DNA from: Alphaproteobacteria bacterium
Lineage (GTDB): Bacteria > Pseudomonadota > Alphaproteobacteria > Micavibrionales > Micavibrionaceae
Assembly: GCA_020443295.1 (NCBI GenBank)
Contig: JAGRIJ010000013.1
Location: forward strand, 1-64,000
Direction of reading: 5' to 3'
Length of the DNA stretch: 64,000 bases
Below, piece by piece: positions 1 through 8,983 of this stretch. Position 1 is the stretch's first letter, and every line of letters begins with the position of its first letter. The notes beneath the pieces were generated by a model. It did no database searches. It had not been told where the DNA came from and saw only the letters and a list, made by a program, of their open reading frames with translations. The translations under genes and the position numbers were made by a program.

Positions 1-980
1 GGATGGTTGAAATCGAGCCTGGAGTCTGGGCGGGCGAGCAGGTGGCGCCGATCGATTCCGTCGGGCTTTATGTTCCACGGGGGAAGGGCGCTTTTCCCTC
101 AGCTCTGTATATGCTGGCGCTTCCGGCGGTCATCGCCGGCGTGCAGGAGATTGCCGTCGTCAGCCCGCCCACAGCCGCGGGAACGAGCGATGCCGCGACG
201 TTGTTTACCGCCCGTCTTTGCGGGGTCAGCAAGGTTTATAAGTGCGGAGGAGCGCAGGCGATCGCAGCTCTGGCGTACGGGACGGAGAGTGTTCCCAAGG
301 TCCGCAAAGTTCTTGGCCCCGGCAGCCCGTACGTTGCGGCTGCTAAAAAGCTTCTTTCCGACATTCTGGACCCCGGCATGCCCGCAGGTCCTTCGGAGTC
401 CATTGTTCTGGCTGATGAGAGCTCTGATCCGGATAATACGATTTTTGATATTCTTAACGAAGCCGAGCACGGGATGGACTCTGCGGCTTTGCTTGTCACT
501 CACGATGAAAGGCTCGCGGTGTATGTGCGCGATAATATGACAAAAATTATCGAAACTTTGCCGCAACCTCACCAGGATATTTGTTCCCACGTGATGCAGG
601 ATTACGGCGGGATTATTTTAACCGACAGTCTGGATGAGTCTTTTGAATTTGCCAATTTGTACGCTCCAGAGCACCTGCACCTTAAGGTTAAAAACGGACA
701 AGAACTTCTTGATAAACTTAAGAATGCCGGGGAGATTTTGATCGGAGAGTATACCCCCTCCTCGCTTGGGAATTATGGAATTGGCGTCAATCACGTTTTA
801 CCAACCGGCGGATGGGCGCATACTTACTCCTGTACGTCCGTGTGGGATTTTCTGAAGCGTACGTCCCTTTCGCGCTGCGACAAGGAGGGATTTCTGGCTT
901 TGAAAGGCGATGTCGAGACGCTTACAGATTATGAGAATTTTCCAGCGCACCGCGAAGTTCTCAGTCGCAGGAAACTCTGA
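1..980 (+). CDS. hisD: Histidinol dehydrogenase, 5' end cut by window edge
   Basis: HisD oxidises L-histidinol to histidine in two NAD-dependent steps, the last stage of histidine synthesis in the cytoplasm. The frame is open to the window edge, and the ATG at 3 is probably internal. About 325 residues are visible, while the family is usually near 430, so roughly the first 100 residues are missing. Diagnostic stretches are VGLYVPRGKG, the KCGGAQAIAALAYGT segment, GPGSPYVAAAKK, MPAGPSES, NEAEHG, YAPEHLHL and the C-terminal GVNHVLPTGGWA. The last two carry the conserved acidic and histidine residues of the Zn/active site. It is followed 52 bases later by a small membrane protein gene and then by hisB on the other strand, so histidine genes cluster here. 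Confidence is high from the motifs. Confidence 0.95.
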   Translation, partial: MVEIEPGVWAGEQVAPIDSVGLYVPRGKGAFPSALYMLALPAVIAGVQEIAVVSPPTAAGTSDAATLFTARLCGVSKVYKCGGAQAIAALAYGTESVPKVRKVLGPGSPYVAAAKKLLSDILDPGMPAGPSESIVLADESSDPDNTIFDILNEAEHGMDSAALLVTHDERLAVYVRDNMTKIIETLPQPHQDICSHVMQDYGGIILTDSLDESFEFANLYAPEHLHLKVKNGQELLDKLKNAGEILIGEYTPSSLGNYGIGVNHVLPTGGWAHTYSCTSVWDFLKRTSLSRCDKEGFLALKGDVETLTDYENFPAHREVLSRRKL

Positions 981-1031
981 AATTAAAAAATCCCGCTGAC
1001 AAGGGGGTCAGAGATTCCGTAGAATGCATGC

Positions 1032-1499
1032 ATGCGAAGAGGCGAACCCAATCAAGTTTTGGCAGAGAAAGAGATTGAGCGGCTGACGGAAGTCACCATC
1101 AAGACCCGCATGGGCTATGCCTGTTTTATCGCCCCTCCTCTGGGGATTTTGCTCTTGGTGTTTGTCTATGTGGCCCTTTCGCCCATTATTAACATGGACG
1201 AGGCTTTTATGAGCCTCACCAGTATCGGGATGCTTTTTTTTATCGGCGGCAGCATGGCTTATCTCCTGATGTTCACGATCGGACTTCCGGCGATGATGTT
1301 TCTTGATAAGAAAAAGGCCGGGACGTTGCTTAACTATATTTTGTTCGGTGTTCTAGCTGGTATGGTGAATAATGTCTTTTTCTGGTTTTTGTCGCTTGAG
1401 GCCAATGTCGTGAGTCTTCAATGCGGCGTGATGTGTGCCGCCGTGGCCTGGGGAATCATGAATATCGGCAACCGCTGGAGCGAAAAGACCTACTGGTAA
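1032..1499 (+). CDS. Small membrane protein, unknown function
   Basis: I do not recognise this 155-residue protein. After a charged N-terminal segment of about 30 residues there are four hydrophobic stretches (about residues 31-52, 60-84, 99-121 and 127-143), which suggests a four-helix inner-membrane protein with little soluble domain. The ATG at 1032 was chosen because the frame begins there, although two more ATGs lie just upstream in other frames. It follows hisD by about 50 bases on the same strand and may be co-transcribed with it. It ends 24 bases before the convergent end of hisB. No enzyme or transporter motif is visible. Confidence 0.65.
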   Translation: MRRGEPNQVLAEKEIERLTEVTIKTRMGYACFIAPPLGILLLVFVYVALSPIINMDEAFMSLTSIGMLFFIGGSMAYLLMFTIGLPAMMFLDKKKAGTLLNYILFGVLAGMVNNVFFWFLSLEANVVSLQCGVMCAAVAWGIMNIGNRWSEKTYW

Positions 1500-1523
1500 G
1501 CCTTAGAGTCGGTTGGTTTTAGA

Positions 1524-2132
1524 TTAGAGCGCGCCCTTGGTGCTTGGAAGCTGGCCGGACGCACGGGGATCCATTTCCACGGCCATTCGCAGGGCGCGCG
1601 CAAAAGCCTTGAAGAGGCTTTCGATGATGTGGTGATTGTTTGTGCCGTAGCGGTTTTCGCAATGCAGGGTGATCCCGGCGCTTTGCGCCAGTGCGTTGAA
1701 AAACTCCTGAAACAATTCTGTATCCATGTCACCGAGGCGTTCAACAGAGAAGCGCACATTCCAGATCAGGTAGGGGCGGTTGGAGAGGTCGAGTGCCACG
1801 GTCGAGCGGGATTCGTCCATGACCAGATCAAAATGGCCGTAGCGGCGGATCCCGGCTTTATTGCCTACAGCCTGCTTCAGGGCCTGCCCCAGCGTTATTC
1901 CCGTATCTTCCACCGTGTGGTGGGCGTCGATGTGAAGGTCCCCATCGGCATTGATGGTCAGGTCGATGAGGGCGTGTTTGGCGAGTTGTTCGAGCATATG
2001 ATCGAAGAACCCTACCCCAGTTTTTATGTCAAATATGCCCGTTCCGTCCAGATTGACCGAGACGGAGACATTCGTTTCCTTGGTTTTCCGGTTCACGGTT
2101 GCGAGCCGCTGGCCGCCTTTATCCTTGGGCAT
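1524..2132 (-). CDS. hisB: Imidazoleglycerol-phosphate dehydratase
   Basis: HisB dehydrates imidazoleglycerol phosphate to imidazoleacetol phosphate in histidine synthesis. The manganese-binding histidine motifs of the family are present: [12 protein letters not shown] near the start, [13 protein letters not shown] in the middle, and [19 protein letters not shown] near the end. The ATG at 2132 gives 202 residues, close to the usual 195-200, and has a GAGG ribosome site about six bases upstream. A longer frame begins at a TTG at 2162 but is less likely. This is the monofunctional alphaproteobacterial form, without the fused phosphatase of enterics. It is divergent from hslV, which is a common alphaproteobacterial neighbourhood. 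Confidence 0.95.
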   Translation of the reverse strand: MPKDKGGQRLATVNRKTKETNVSVSVNLDGTGIFDIKTGVGFFDHMLEQLAKHALIDLTINADGDLHIDAHHTVEDTGITLGQALKQAVGNKAGIRRYGHFDLVMDESRSTVALDLSNRPYLIWNVRFSVERLGDMDTELFQEFFNALAQSAGITLHCENRYGTNNHHIIESLFKAFARALRMAVEMDPRASGQLPSTKGAL

Positions 2133-2259
2133 TTGATCCCTCACAGGTTCTGGATACGCCAAAAATCTTAAAGAACCGTAACATATTCTTCCTTACCGTC
2201 ACAGGCGAGAAAATTTTTGACCTCTTGACTTGAGGGCAGTCTGCGGCAATACCTTAGGC

Positions 2260-2826
2260 ATGTTCGACTCTTCTCTTGATTATGCAAAAGCTCAGCTCTG
2301 GCGCGGAACGACCATCCTTTCCGTCCGGAAGGGGGGAACCGTCGTTGTCGCCGGTGACGGTCAGGTCTCGATGGGGCAGACTGTCCTGAAGGCCAATGCC
2401 CGGAAGGTGCGCCGATTGGGGCGCGACAATAGCATTATTGCGGGGTTTGCGGGTTCGACCGCCGATGCATTTACCTTGTTCGAGCGGCTGGAAGCCAAGC
2501 TGGAGGCGCATCCGGGGCAGTTGACGCGGGCGTGTGTCGAACTGGCCAAGGATTGGCGGACGGACCGGTATCTTCGCCGTCTGGAGGCGCTGATGGCGGT
2601 TGCCGATAAGGAGACGTCACTGATCCTGACCGGGAACGGGGATGTCGTGGAGCCGCAGGACGGTGTGATCGGGATCGGGTCGGGCGGTAATTATGCGCTT
2701 GCCGCTGCGCGGGCGCTTTATGACCGTGAAGACCTTGGCGCTGAGGATATTGCCCGAAAGGCGATGAAGATTGCGGCCGATATCTGCGTTTACACTAACG
2801 AAAATATTATTCTTGAGATTCTTTAG
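2260..2826 (+). CDS. hslV: ATP-dependent protease peptidase subunit HslV (ClpQ)
   Basis: HslV is the threonine peptidase of the HslUV protease, a bacterial relative of the proteasome beta subunit that degrades unfolded and stress-related proteins in the cytoplasm. The maturation site [11 protein letters not shown] is visible. The first Thr after Gly would become the N-terminal nucleophile, leaving a propeptide of about 16 residues. [11 protein letters not shown] and the C-terminal [11 protein letters not shown] also fit the family. The ATG at 2260 gives 188 residues. The frame extends to a TTG at 2230, which would only lengthen the propeptide. The gene overlaps the convergent terC-like gene by 20 bases. 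hslU lies 2.3 kb downstream instead of adjacent. Confidence 0.95.
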   Translation: MFDSSLDYAKAQLWRGTTILSVRKGGTVVVAGDGQVSMGQTVLKANARKVRRLGRDNSIIAGFAGSTADAFTLFERLEAKLEAHPGQLTRACVELAKDWRTDRYLRRLEALMAVADKETSLILTGNGDVVEPQDGVIGIGSGGNYALAAARALYDREDLGAEDIARKAMKIAADICVYTNENIILEIL

Positions 2827-3787
2827 ACTGATCTTCAAGGCGGGTTTTTACCCATGAGAAGGTAAACCCGACAGCCAGAACACTTAATGTCACGAAAAGT
2901 GATGTGATGGCTGTAATGTCCTGAAAATAGGCGTTATAGAAAACCTTTCCCCCGATAAAAATCAGGACCGCGGAGAGCGCATATTTCACTTCTCCGAAGC
3001 GGTTCAGGATGTTTTCCACCGCAAAATAGAGGGCCCGAAGGCCTAAAATGGCGAATATATTGCTCGTATAGACGATGAAGGTTTCGGTGGTTATTGCCAG
3101 CGCTGCGGGTACGCTGTCAAAGGCGAACATGACGTCGCTGATTTCAATCACCACCAAGGCGAGGAAGAGGGGGGTTGCGACGAGGGCGGTCTTTATGGCG
3201 CCGTTTATTTCACGCTCTTCACGCGCAAAGAAATGGTTGTGATAAATTTTCGGAGTGAAGGGCAGGTGCTTTTTCAAAAAGACGACCAGCGGCTTTTTTG
3301 CGAATTCCTCGGGGTCGGATTCTTCTTCCTCGTCCATGAAGATCAGTTTGAATCCCGTGTAAATCAGGATCAGGGCGAAGATATACAATACCCATGTGTA
3401 ATGCCGGACAGCGGCGGCTCCCAAACCGATCATCAACCCGCGCAAGATAATGACCCCGATAATTCCCCAGATCAAAACGCGGTGCTGGTATTCGCGAGGA
3501 ATGCAGCATGCGGAAAAAATGACCGACATTACGAACAGATTGTCCAATGACAGGCTTTTTTCGAGGATATAGGCGGTGTAATAGTTCAGAGCTTTATCCT
3601 GACCGAACTCAAGCCAGATCAGCAGACCGAAGGCGAGGCCTGCTGCGATATACCATGTGCTCAGGATCAGGCTGTGCTTAAAGCCTATGATCCGGTCTTC
3701 GTTTTTATTGAAAAAGTGCAGATCTACATAAAGGAGCAAAGGCACCAGTACGAAGAAAAACGCCCAATTCGTTAGTATTATCTCCAT
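2807..3787 (-). CDS. TerC family integral membrane protein (copy 1)
   Basis: This 326-residue protein belongs to the TerC family, a set of multi-helix inner-membrane proteins linked to tellurite resistance and, in several bacteria, to metal (manganese) export or metalation of exported proteins. About eight or nine hydrophobic segments are seen. Family signatures include [16 protein letters not shown], and the later [19 protein letters not shown] with buried acidic residues, followed by [14 protein letters not shown]. It is highly similar to the next gene upstream (3875-4882), so the two are tandem duplicates. Together they sit in reverse orientation between hslV and hslU. The substrate cannot be read from sequence. 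Confidence 0.9.
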   Translation of the reverse strand: MEIILTNWAFFFVLVPLLLYVDLHFFNKNEDRIIGFKHSLILSTWYIAAGLAFGLLIWLEFGQDKALNYYTAYILEKSLSLDNLFVMSVIFSACCIPREYQHRVLIWGIIGVIILRGLMIGLGAAAVRHYTWVLYIFALILIYTGFKLIFMDEEEESDPEEFAKKPLVVFLKKHLPFTPKIYHNHFFAREEREINGAIKTALVATPLFLALVVIEISDVMFAFDSVPAALAITTETFIVYTSNIFAILGLRALYFAVENILNRFGEVKYALSAVLIFIGGKVFYNAYFQDITAITSLFVTLSVLAVGFTFSWVKTRLEDQSKESQE

Positions 3788-3874
3788 CCGCGCTTTCTAT
3801 CGCTTTATTTCCGCCATGATAAATTTGATGCAGTTCCCGGTGCAAGGGTGCGTATGCAAAAAAGATGAAAATGT

Positions 3875-4882
3875 TTAATTTTCTTCGGTTTTAGGTTCTT
3901 CTTCACGGTTTCCGGTAATCAGGACGGAGAAGACCATGCCCGCCAGCAGAACGAAAAGGGTGATCGCCAGAGAGATTGCGGGGCTGAGATGACCCAGATG
4001 CGCGCCAAGATATTCGTTGTAGAAGACCTTGCCCCCTATAAAGATCAGAATAATCGATAGCGCATATTTCATCAGGATGAAACGATTGATGAGGTTCTCC
4101 ACCGCGAAGAACAGGGCCCGCAGGCCGAGAATTGCGAAGATGTTGCTGGTAAAGACCACATACGGTTCCGTTGTGATAGCCAGCACAGCAGGAATGCTGT
4201 CAAAGGCAAACATCAGATCCGTGACTTCAACCACGCATAAAGCCAGTAAGAGGGGGGTGGCGAACCAGACCATTTTATCTGAAGTCTCGGAGGCTTTTTT
4301 TCTGACCCAGAAATCGTGACCGTGAAGTTCACTTGTAAAGTTTATATGTTTTTTCAAAAACTTAATGTAGACTTTGTCTTCAAGATTTTCCACATCATCG
4401 TCGTGGCTTTTCATCATCAGCATTTTTATGCCGGTGAAAAGCAGGATGGCCGCGAAAATCAGGAGAACCTGATGAAATTCGTGGACGATGGCCGCGCCCG
4501 CACCAATCATAATCCCCCGCATGATGATGACGCCGATAACTCCCCAGACCAAGACCCGGTGCTGGTATTCCTTGGGAATGGAAAACGTCGAGAAGATGAC
4601 TGTTATGACAAAAAGATTGTCCAGTGACAGGCTTTTTTCGATGACGAAAGCCGTGTAATAATCCAGAGCATCATCGTCACCCATGTTAAACCAGACATAG
4701 AGGCCGAATAACAGGCCGAAGCCTATGTACCAGCCACTCATTTTCAAGCTTTCTTCCAGTCCTATGACGTGATCTTTCTTGTTAAAAATACACAGGTCGG
4801 CGATCAGCAGGGCGGGGACGACTATGAAGAATACGCCCCACATCATCAGTTCCTGGCTCAACGTTATTGGAAAATCATCCAT
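3875..4882 (-). CDS. TerC family integral membrane protein (copy 2)
   Basis: This is a 335-residue paralogue of the neighbouring TerC protein with the same signature segments: [36 protein letters not shown] and [14 protein letters not shown]. It differs mainly in a more charged cytoplasmic loop (around KSHDDDVENLEDKVY) and in the C-terminal tail. The start at 4882 gives a membrane-embedded N terminus like that of copy 1. The pair is separated by 87 bases and is probably one transcription unit read from the 4883-5117 intergenic region. Family knowledge suggests a metal-ion role, which is an inference. Confidence 0.9.
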   Translation of the reverse strand: MDDFPITLSQELMMWGVFFIVVPALLIADLCIFNKKDHVIGLEESLKMSGWYIGFGLLFGLYVWFNMGDDDALDYYTAFVIEKSLSLDNLFVITVIFSTFSIPKEYQHRVLVWGVIGVIIMRGIMIGAGAAIVHEFHQVLLIFAAILLFTGIKMLMMKSHDDDVENLEDKVYIKFLKKHINFTSELHGHDFWVRKKASETSDKMVWFATPLLLALCVVEVTDLMFAFDSIPAVLAITTEPYVVFTSNIFAILGLRALFFAVENLINRFILMKYALSIILIFIGGKVFYNEYLGAHLGHLSPAISLAITLFVLLAGMVFSVLITGNREEEPKTEEN

Positions 4883-5117
4883 TTTTCTGTCCGTACTTGT
4901 CCCCTTCTGCTTTACGCAGTTTTTTATGACACCGATATTGTAGGATTATTAATATTGATAAATAGTTATAACGTTTTCCAGAAGCGCATTATGCCTGCTT
5001 TTAGATGCTCGTACAAAGTAAATCAATCTTAGTGCTGGCATATTTTGCGTTTTTGTTGACCTTTGGCGTCTATGGCGGTATTTCCAACTGTACCCAAACA
5101 ACGCTAGGTTAAAGGCT

Positions 5118-6485
5118 ATGCTTGCCTCCAGAGTTCAAATGACAGACAGACCAAAAACCCAAAACTCCTCAACGGTTGTTTCATTTTCTCCCCGCGAAAT
5201 CGTTTCAGAATTGGACCGGTTTATCATCGGGCAGAAGGATGCGAAGCGGGCTGTTGCCATTGCCTTGCGTAACCGCTGGCGCCGCAGCCAGCTTGATCCC
5301 GAGCTTCAGGAAGAGGTTTATCCCAAAAATATCCTGATGATCGGTCCGACCGGGGTTGGAAAAACAGAAATCGCGCGACGGCTGGCGAAGCTTGCCCAAG
5401 CCCCATTTATTAAAGTCGAGGCGACAAAATTTACAGAAGTCGGTTATGTCGGCAAAGATGTTGAGTCGATTATCCGCGATCTGACTGAGGTTGCGATCCG
5501 GATGACTCAGGAAAATATGCGCAAGTCCGTGATTGCGCAGGCTGAAATCTATGCTGAAGAGCGTATTCTGGATGCGATTGTCGGCGAGACGGCGGGAGAG
5601 GGGACCCGATCTACTTTTCGAGAAAAACTCCGCAAAGGGGAATTAAGCGACCGGGAAGTTGAAATTGATGTCCGCGATGCGGGAAACCCGATGGGCGGGA
5701 TGTTCGATATTCCCGGCATGCCCGGCGCTTCCATGGGAATGATCAATATGAACGATCTTTTCGGCAAAGCGTTCGGTGAGCGCCGCAAACGCAAGAAGAT
5801 GGCCGTTGAGGATTGCTATGAGATTCTTATACAGGAAGAGTCCGATAAATTGCTTGATCAGGACAAGATCATTTCAACCGCGCTGGATATGGTTCAGCAG
5901 AGCGGTATCGTGTTTATCGACGAGGTTGACAAGATTGCCGCGCGGCAAGATCTGAAAGGCGGAGACGTCTCCCGTGAAGGCGTGCAGAGGGATTTGCTGC
6001 CTTTGATCGAAGGAACGACGGTGGCTACGAAGCACGGTCCGGTGAAGACCGATCATATTCTGTTTATTGCCAGCGGTGCGTTCCATTATGCAAAACCATC
6101 CGATCTGTTGGCGGAGCTGCAGGGACGGCTTCCGATCCGCGTAGAGCTCCGTGCCTTGACCCGCGAGGATTTCCAGAGAATTCTCAAGGAAACCGAGGCG
6201 AGCCTAATCATGCAGTACAAGGCCCTTATCGGGACGGAGAAAGTCTCGCTGGAATTCGAGGAAGAGGCGATTAATGAAATCGCCCGACTGGCTTTTGAAA
6301 TCAACGAAAATGTTGAAAATATCGGGGCACGGCGTCTTCATACGGTGATGGAAAAGCTGCTGGAGGAAATCAGTTTTACCGCCAGTGACCGGGCCGGGGA
6401 GAGCATCAAGATCACTGCGGATTACGTGCGTAAGAATGTCGAGGAACTTGTGAAATCCGCGGATTTGAGCAAGTTTATTCTTTGA
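5118..6485 (+). CDS. hslU: ATP-dependent protease ATPase subunit HslU (ClpY)
   Basis: HslU is the AAA+ unfoldase that feeds substrates to HslV. The 455-residue protein has Walker [10 protein letters not shown] (residues 76-84), a Walker B stretch ending in FIDEVDKIA, an inserted I domain between them with a Gly/Met-rich segment, and sensor-2 residues near [18 protein letters not shown]. It ends in LSKFIL, the conserved tail that docks into HslV. The ATG at 5118 is used; a second ATG at 5139 would shorten it by seven residues. It is transcribed in the same direction as hslV but separated from it by two reverse terC genes, so it needs its own promoter, probably in 4883-5117. Confidence 0.96.
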   Translation: MLASRVQMTDRPKTQNSSTVVSFSPREIVSELDRFIIGQKDAKRAVAIALRNRWRRSQLDPELQEEVYPKNILMIGPTGVGKTEIARRLAKLAQAPFIKVEATKFTEVGYVGKDVESIIRDLTEVAIRMTQENMRKSVIAQAEIYAEERILDAIVGETAGEGTRSTFREKLRKGELSDREVEIDVRDAGNPMGGMFDIPGMPGASMGMINMNDLFGKAFGERRKRKKMAVEDCYEILIQEESDKLLDQDKIISTALDMVQQSGIVFIDEVDKIAARQDLKGGDVSREGVQRDLLPLIEGTTVATKHGPVKTDHILFIASGAFHYAKPSDLLAELQGRLPIRVELRALTREDFQRILKETEASLIMQYKALIGTEKVSLEFEEEAINEIARLAFEINENVENIGARRLHTVMEKLLEEISFTASDRAGESIKITADYVRKNVEELVKSADLSKFIL

Positions 6486-6520
6486 GCTTTTGCGTATTCT
6501 CTTTTTCAAGAGGGACCGAT

Positions 6521-7003
6521 ATGAAAAAATTTGTGCAGACTTTGATGATGCTGTTTACGGGATTTATCGGGGGTATTGCCGGAGCCTTGATTTTTCAGCC
6601 GACCCCGCTTTTGGCGGCTGCGACAGAAAGCAAGCCGAAGCCTATCCAGGGGGTTGTCGATCTTGCCAATGCCAAGGCGAACAGGATTGCCTATCTGGGG
6701 CCGGGGCAAATCGGCCAAGGCACGTTTTTTCTGTATGACGAGAAGCAGAATGTGCGATTGCAGATGGGGAGCTATCCCGGATACAAAGAGAAAGGGCAAC
6801 CCCTGATCGGTTTGCATGACCGGGAACAGAGAATGCGTATGCTGTTTCGCCTTTACAATTCCACAGATGTTCCGATGCTGATTTTCAAGGATACTTACGG
6901 GCGGGACCGTCTCGTGATTGGCCTGCATGCCGGAACGCAGGAGCCATTTATAGAATTTACCGACGGCAACGGTATTTCGAAAAGAATGGTCGCTCTGCCC
7001 TAA
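6521..7003 (+). CDS. Secreted or periplasmic protein, unknown function
   Basis: I do not recognise this 160-residue protein. The ATG at 6521 has an AAGAGGGA ribosome site and opens with a classical signal peptide or anchor (MKKFVQTLMMLFTGFIGGIAGALIF, then LLAAA). The mature part is short and beta-rich in appearance, with Gly- and charge-rich turns such as LGPGQIGQGTFFLYDEKQN, GLHDREQRMRMLFRLY and DTYGRDRLVIGLHAG. It lies 35 bases after hslU on the same strand and may be co-transcribed. It ends 12 bases before a convergent gene. Confidence 0.6.
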   Translation: MKKFVQTLMMLFTGFIGGIAGALIFQPTPLLAAATESKPKPIQGVVDLANAKANRIAYLGPGQIGQGTFFLYDEKQNVRLQMGSYPGYKEKGQPLIGLHDREQRMRMLFRLYNSTDVPMLIFKDTYGRDRLVIGLHAGTQEPFIEFTDGNGISKRMVALP

Positions 7004-7015
7004 CTGACCTTGTTT

Positions 7016-8272
7016 CTACATCTCGTAGGCTTCGGTATCAAGATGGCTGGTGTCGTCATTCGCTCCGGGTGATTTGAAGCCATCAAAAAGCGTGAGCTGG
7101 GGAGAGCGCGGCGCCCAAGGCATCATTTGTGCGGAACTGTAAACTACTGTATCTGCGAAAACCGTGGTGTGAGGGTCGAGGTCCTGATCCAAGCGGTGCT
7201 TTTTTGCGGCGTAGTCGGCTGTGTTAACCGTGGCATGTTCGGTGTAGACCAGAAAGCTGCGTTCCTTATTTTTTCTATACTCTTCTTCAAATGCGTGAAA
7301 TGCGCTTTCAGTCTGGAAATTGATGCGGGCGCTTACGTAGAAGAGCTTGCCATCACGGTCATGGATTTGTTCGGCCTGTCCCTGGACTGTCATCGAACCG
7401 TCTTCCTGTCTTTTCCAGAATTTACGGTCCCCAATCGGGCGGAAGCGGAAGAGCGCCACGTGATTATGGTTGGCATGGGGCATATTGGCTTGCGGGTGTT
7501 CCTGCCCATAGAGGTTTCGGTACATCGTTAAGGGATCGCTTTGGTATGCTTCAGCTAATGTCATGCCCTGCTGTCCGATCCTGAGGATTACATGCTGGCG
7601 CTGGCCTTTATCGAACTCGGTATCGTCGAGCATTTGCGCCAAGGCTTTAATCTCTCTGATTCCCTGAGATTGTGACCCTGATTGTCCCGAAGGGCGGTGG
7701 ATCCGGCGTGTTCGTCCTTCCATTGCCGCACCGAAGTCGTCCGTATCAGAGAGTCTGATCCGGGGGCGATTGGAAATATGGGACTGTCCGGCGGGGATGT
7801 TGAGGTTTACGATATACGATCCGGCCGAGCTGTTCAGGACCACGCCGCCTTGTTCCTTGATAACCTGGGAAAGGTTATTGAGGCGTGATGCTAGATCGCA
7901 GGTGTGCCGCTGCATCGGGTAAAGAGAATAGCGCGGAGGGATAAAATAGCGGCGATTTTCGGTGACCGGCTGCTGCGTTGCCTCGTCGATCATCACGTCC
8001 CCCGTTTCAGGGTCGATCACGTCAAACATGATGTTCTGGTAGTATTCTCCCGAGGGCCGCCTGAGCCGGACTTTATCACCTTTTTCCAAGCAGCACGGGC
8101 AGTAAAACTCGCATTTGCCGTGGGTTTCTTCGTTATAATCGCCGGCGGCAAGAGTTGCCCAAGTTTCCGGATGAGACGTATCATCTTTTTCAGGATCGAA
8201 AACCTTGGCCTCAGTCACGGAGACGTTGGCAAGGTAGGCTTGTCCAGACTCGTTTTCGTCTACGGCGGCCAT
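7016..8272 (-). CDS. Unknown 418-residue protein with CPCC motif
   Basis: I cannot place this protein in a family. The N-terminal third contains a CEFYCPCCLEKGD segment (about residues 53-65), a cluster that could bind zinc, followed by an RRPSGEYYQ stretch. The middle is rich in Arg, Ser and Gln (SGQSGSQSQG). The rest is hydrophilic, with no signal peptide or membrane helix. The look, a Cys-rich head followed by a long soluble body, recalls proteins that recognise nucleic acid or small molecules, but nothing specific is supported. It is a single reverse gene between two forward or divergent neighbours. Confidence 0.6.
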   Translation of the reverse strand: MAAVDENESGQAYLANVSVTEAKVFDPEKDDTSHPETWATLAAGDYNEETHGKCEFYCPCCLEKGDKVRLRRPSGEYYQNIMFDVIDPETGDVMIDEATQQPVTENRRYFIPPRYSLYPMQRHTCDLASRLNNLSQVIKEQGGVVLNSSAGSYIVNLNIPAGQSHISNRPRIRLSDTDDFGAAMEGRTRRIHRPSGQSGSQSQGIREIKALAQMLDDTEFDKGQRQHVILRIGQQGMTLAEAYQSDPLTMYRNLYGQEHPQANMPHANHNHVALFRFRPIGDRKFWKRQEDGSMTVQGQAEQIHDRDGKLFYVSARINFQTESAFHAFEEEYRKNKERSFLVYTEHATVNTADYAAKKHRLDQDLDPHTTVFADTVVYSSAQMMPWAPRSPQLTLFDGFKSPGANDDTSHLDTEAYEM

Positions 8273-8359
8273 GGCTGATTACTGTTAACCCCAAAATTAA
8301 TATTTTATTTTTCTTGGCGTCTTATTACCAGAGATTAGTCAGAATGTCACGAAAAGCCG

Positions 8360-8938
8360 TTATGTCTTTGTTTTTCTACGTCTCAGAAGTACATAAAAAG
8401 CGCCACTCCCCCCATGTTTTATCGAGGCTTCCTGAAACATGAGCACAAGCGGGGCAAGCGGGGGCGTTACGAGCCATTTCGGAACCCTTTCCCTTAAGAT
8501 GCCCTCAGGTTCGCCATCACAGGTTTTTCGGCCTTTTCCAGTTATTACCAGAAGGCATTTTTTATTTCGTTGGCCCGCGGCGGTTATGGTTTTGACAAGG
8601 GTTTCATAAGCTTCTGACTGGGTCAGGCCGTGCAGGTCAATCTTTTGATCAATTTTGATTTTTCCGCGCCTGAGTTTTTCTGAAAGAGTTTTATCGATTT
8701 GAGGGGTTTTTTCATGAAAAGAAAAAGAAGTATCTGCAGAAACTGTATCGTTTTGCTTAGATATATACTTTTCTTTTTCTTTTGGTTTTGTAAGCTTTTG
8801 ATTATTTTTAGTTTTTTTTGTGTTGTATATGTTCGATTTTTTTAGTTTTTTTACATCTGCGATTTCTTTATCCCACAGAGATTGTTCGTCTTTGTTTTTG
8901 CTGGATAAAAACGGTTCTTTGTGTTCCTTATCACTCAT
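8360..8938 (-). CDS. Smr-domain protein
   Basis: The C-terminal 100 residues form a small MutS-related (Smr) domain: KIDLHGLTQSEAYETL, LLVITGKGRKT, LRERVPKWL and the closing HGGSGAFYVLLRRRK. Smr domains bind and often nick branched DNA or cleave RNA. The DLHG and TGKG motifs, which contain the residues implicated in catalysis, are intact. The first 95 residues are Lys-rich, low in complexity and probably disordered. The gene is more AT-rich than most of the window, especially the part encoding the N-terminal tail. It is divergent from the gene at 8984. Stand-alone Smr proteins are common in alphaproteobacteria, and the exact substrate is unknown. Confidence 0.85.
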   Translation of the reverse strand: MSDKEHKEPFLSSKNKDEQSLWDKEIADVKKLKKSNIYNTKKTKNNQKLTKPKEKEKYISKQNDTVSADTSFSFHEKTPQIDKTLSEKLRRGKIKIDQKIDLHGLTQSEAYETLVKTITAAGQRNKKCLLVITGKGRKTCDGEPEGILRERVPKWLVTPPLAPLVLMFQEASIKHGGSGAFYVLLRRRKTKT

Positions 8939-8954
8939 GTTAATAAGTATAACA

Positions 8955-8965
8955 GAAACTGTTTC
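8955..8965. promoter_or_regulatory. Small palindrome between divergent genes
   Basis: The 11-base palindrome GAAACTGTTTC lies in the 45-base gap between the divergent Smr gene and the gene at 8984. Its position would let a bound protein affect both promoters. Short AT-rich palindromes arise by chance, so this is a weak candidate. Confidence 0.2.
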
Positions 8966-8983
8966 ATAAGTTTTCTTTGCTAA

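Noticed and set aside
2230..2260. TTG start extending HslV by ten residues
   Set aside because: The ATG at 2260 gives a propeptide of normal size.
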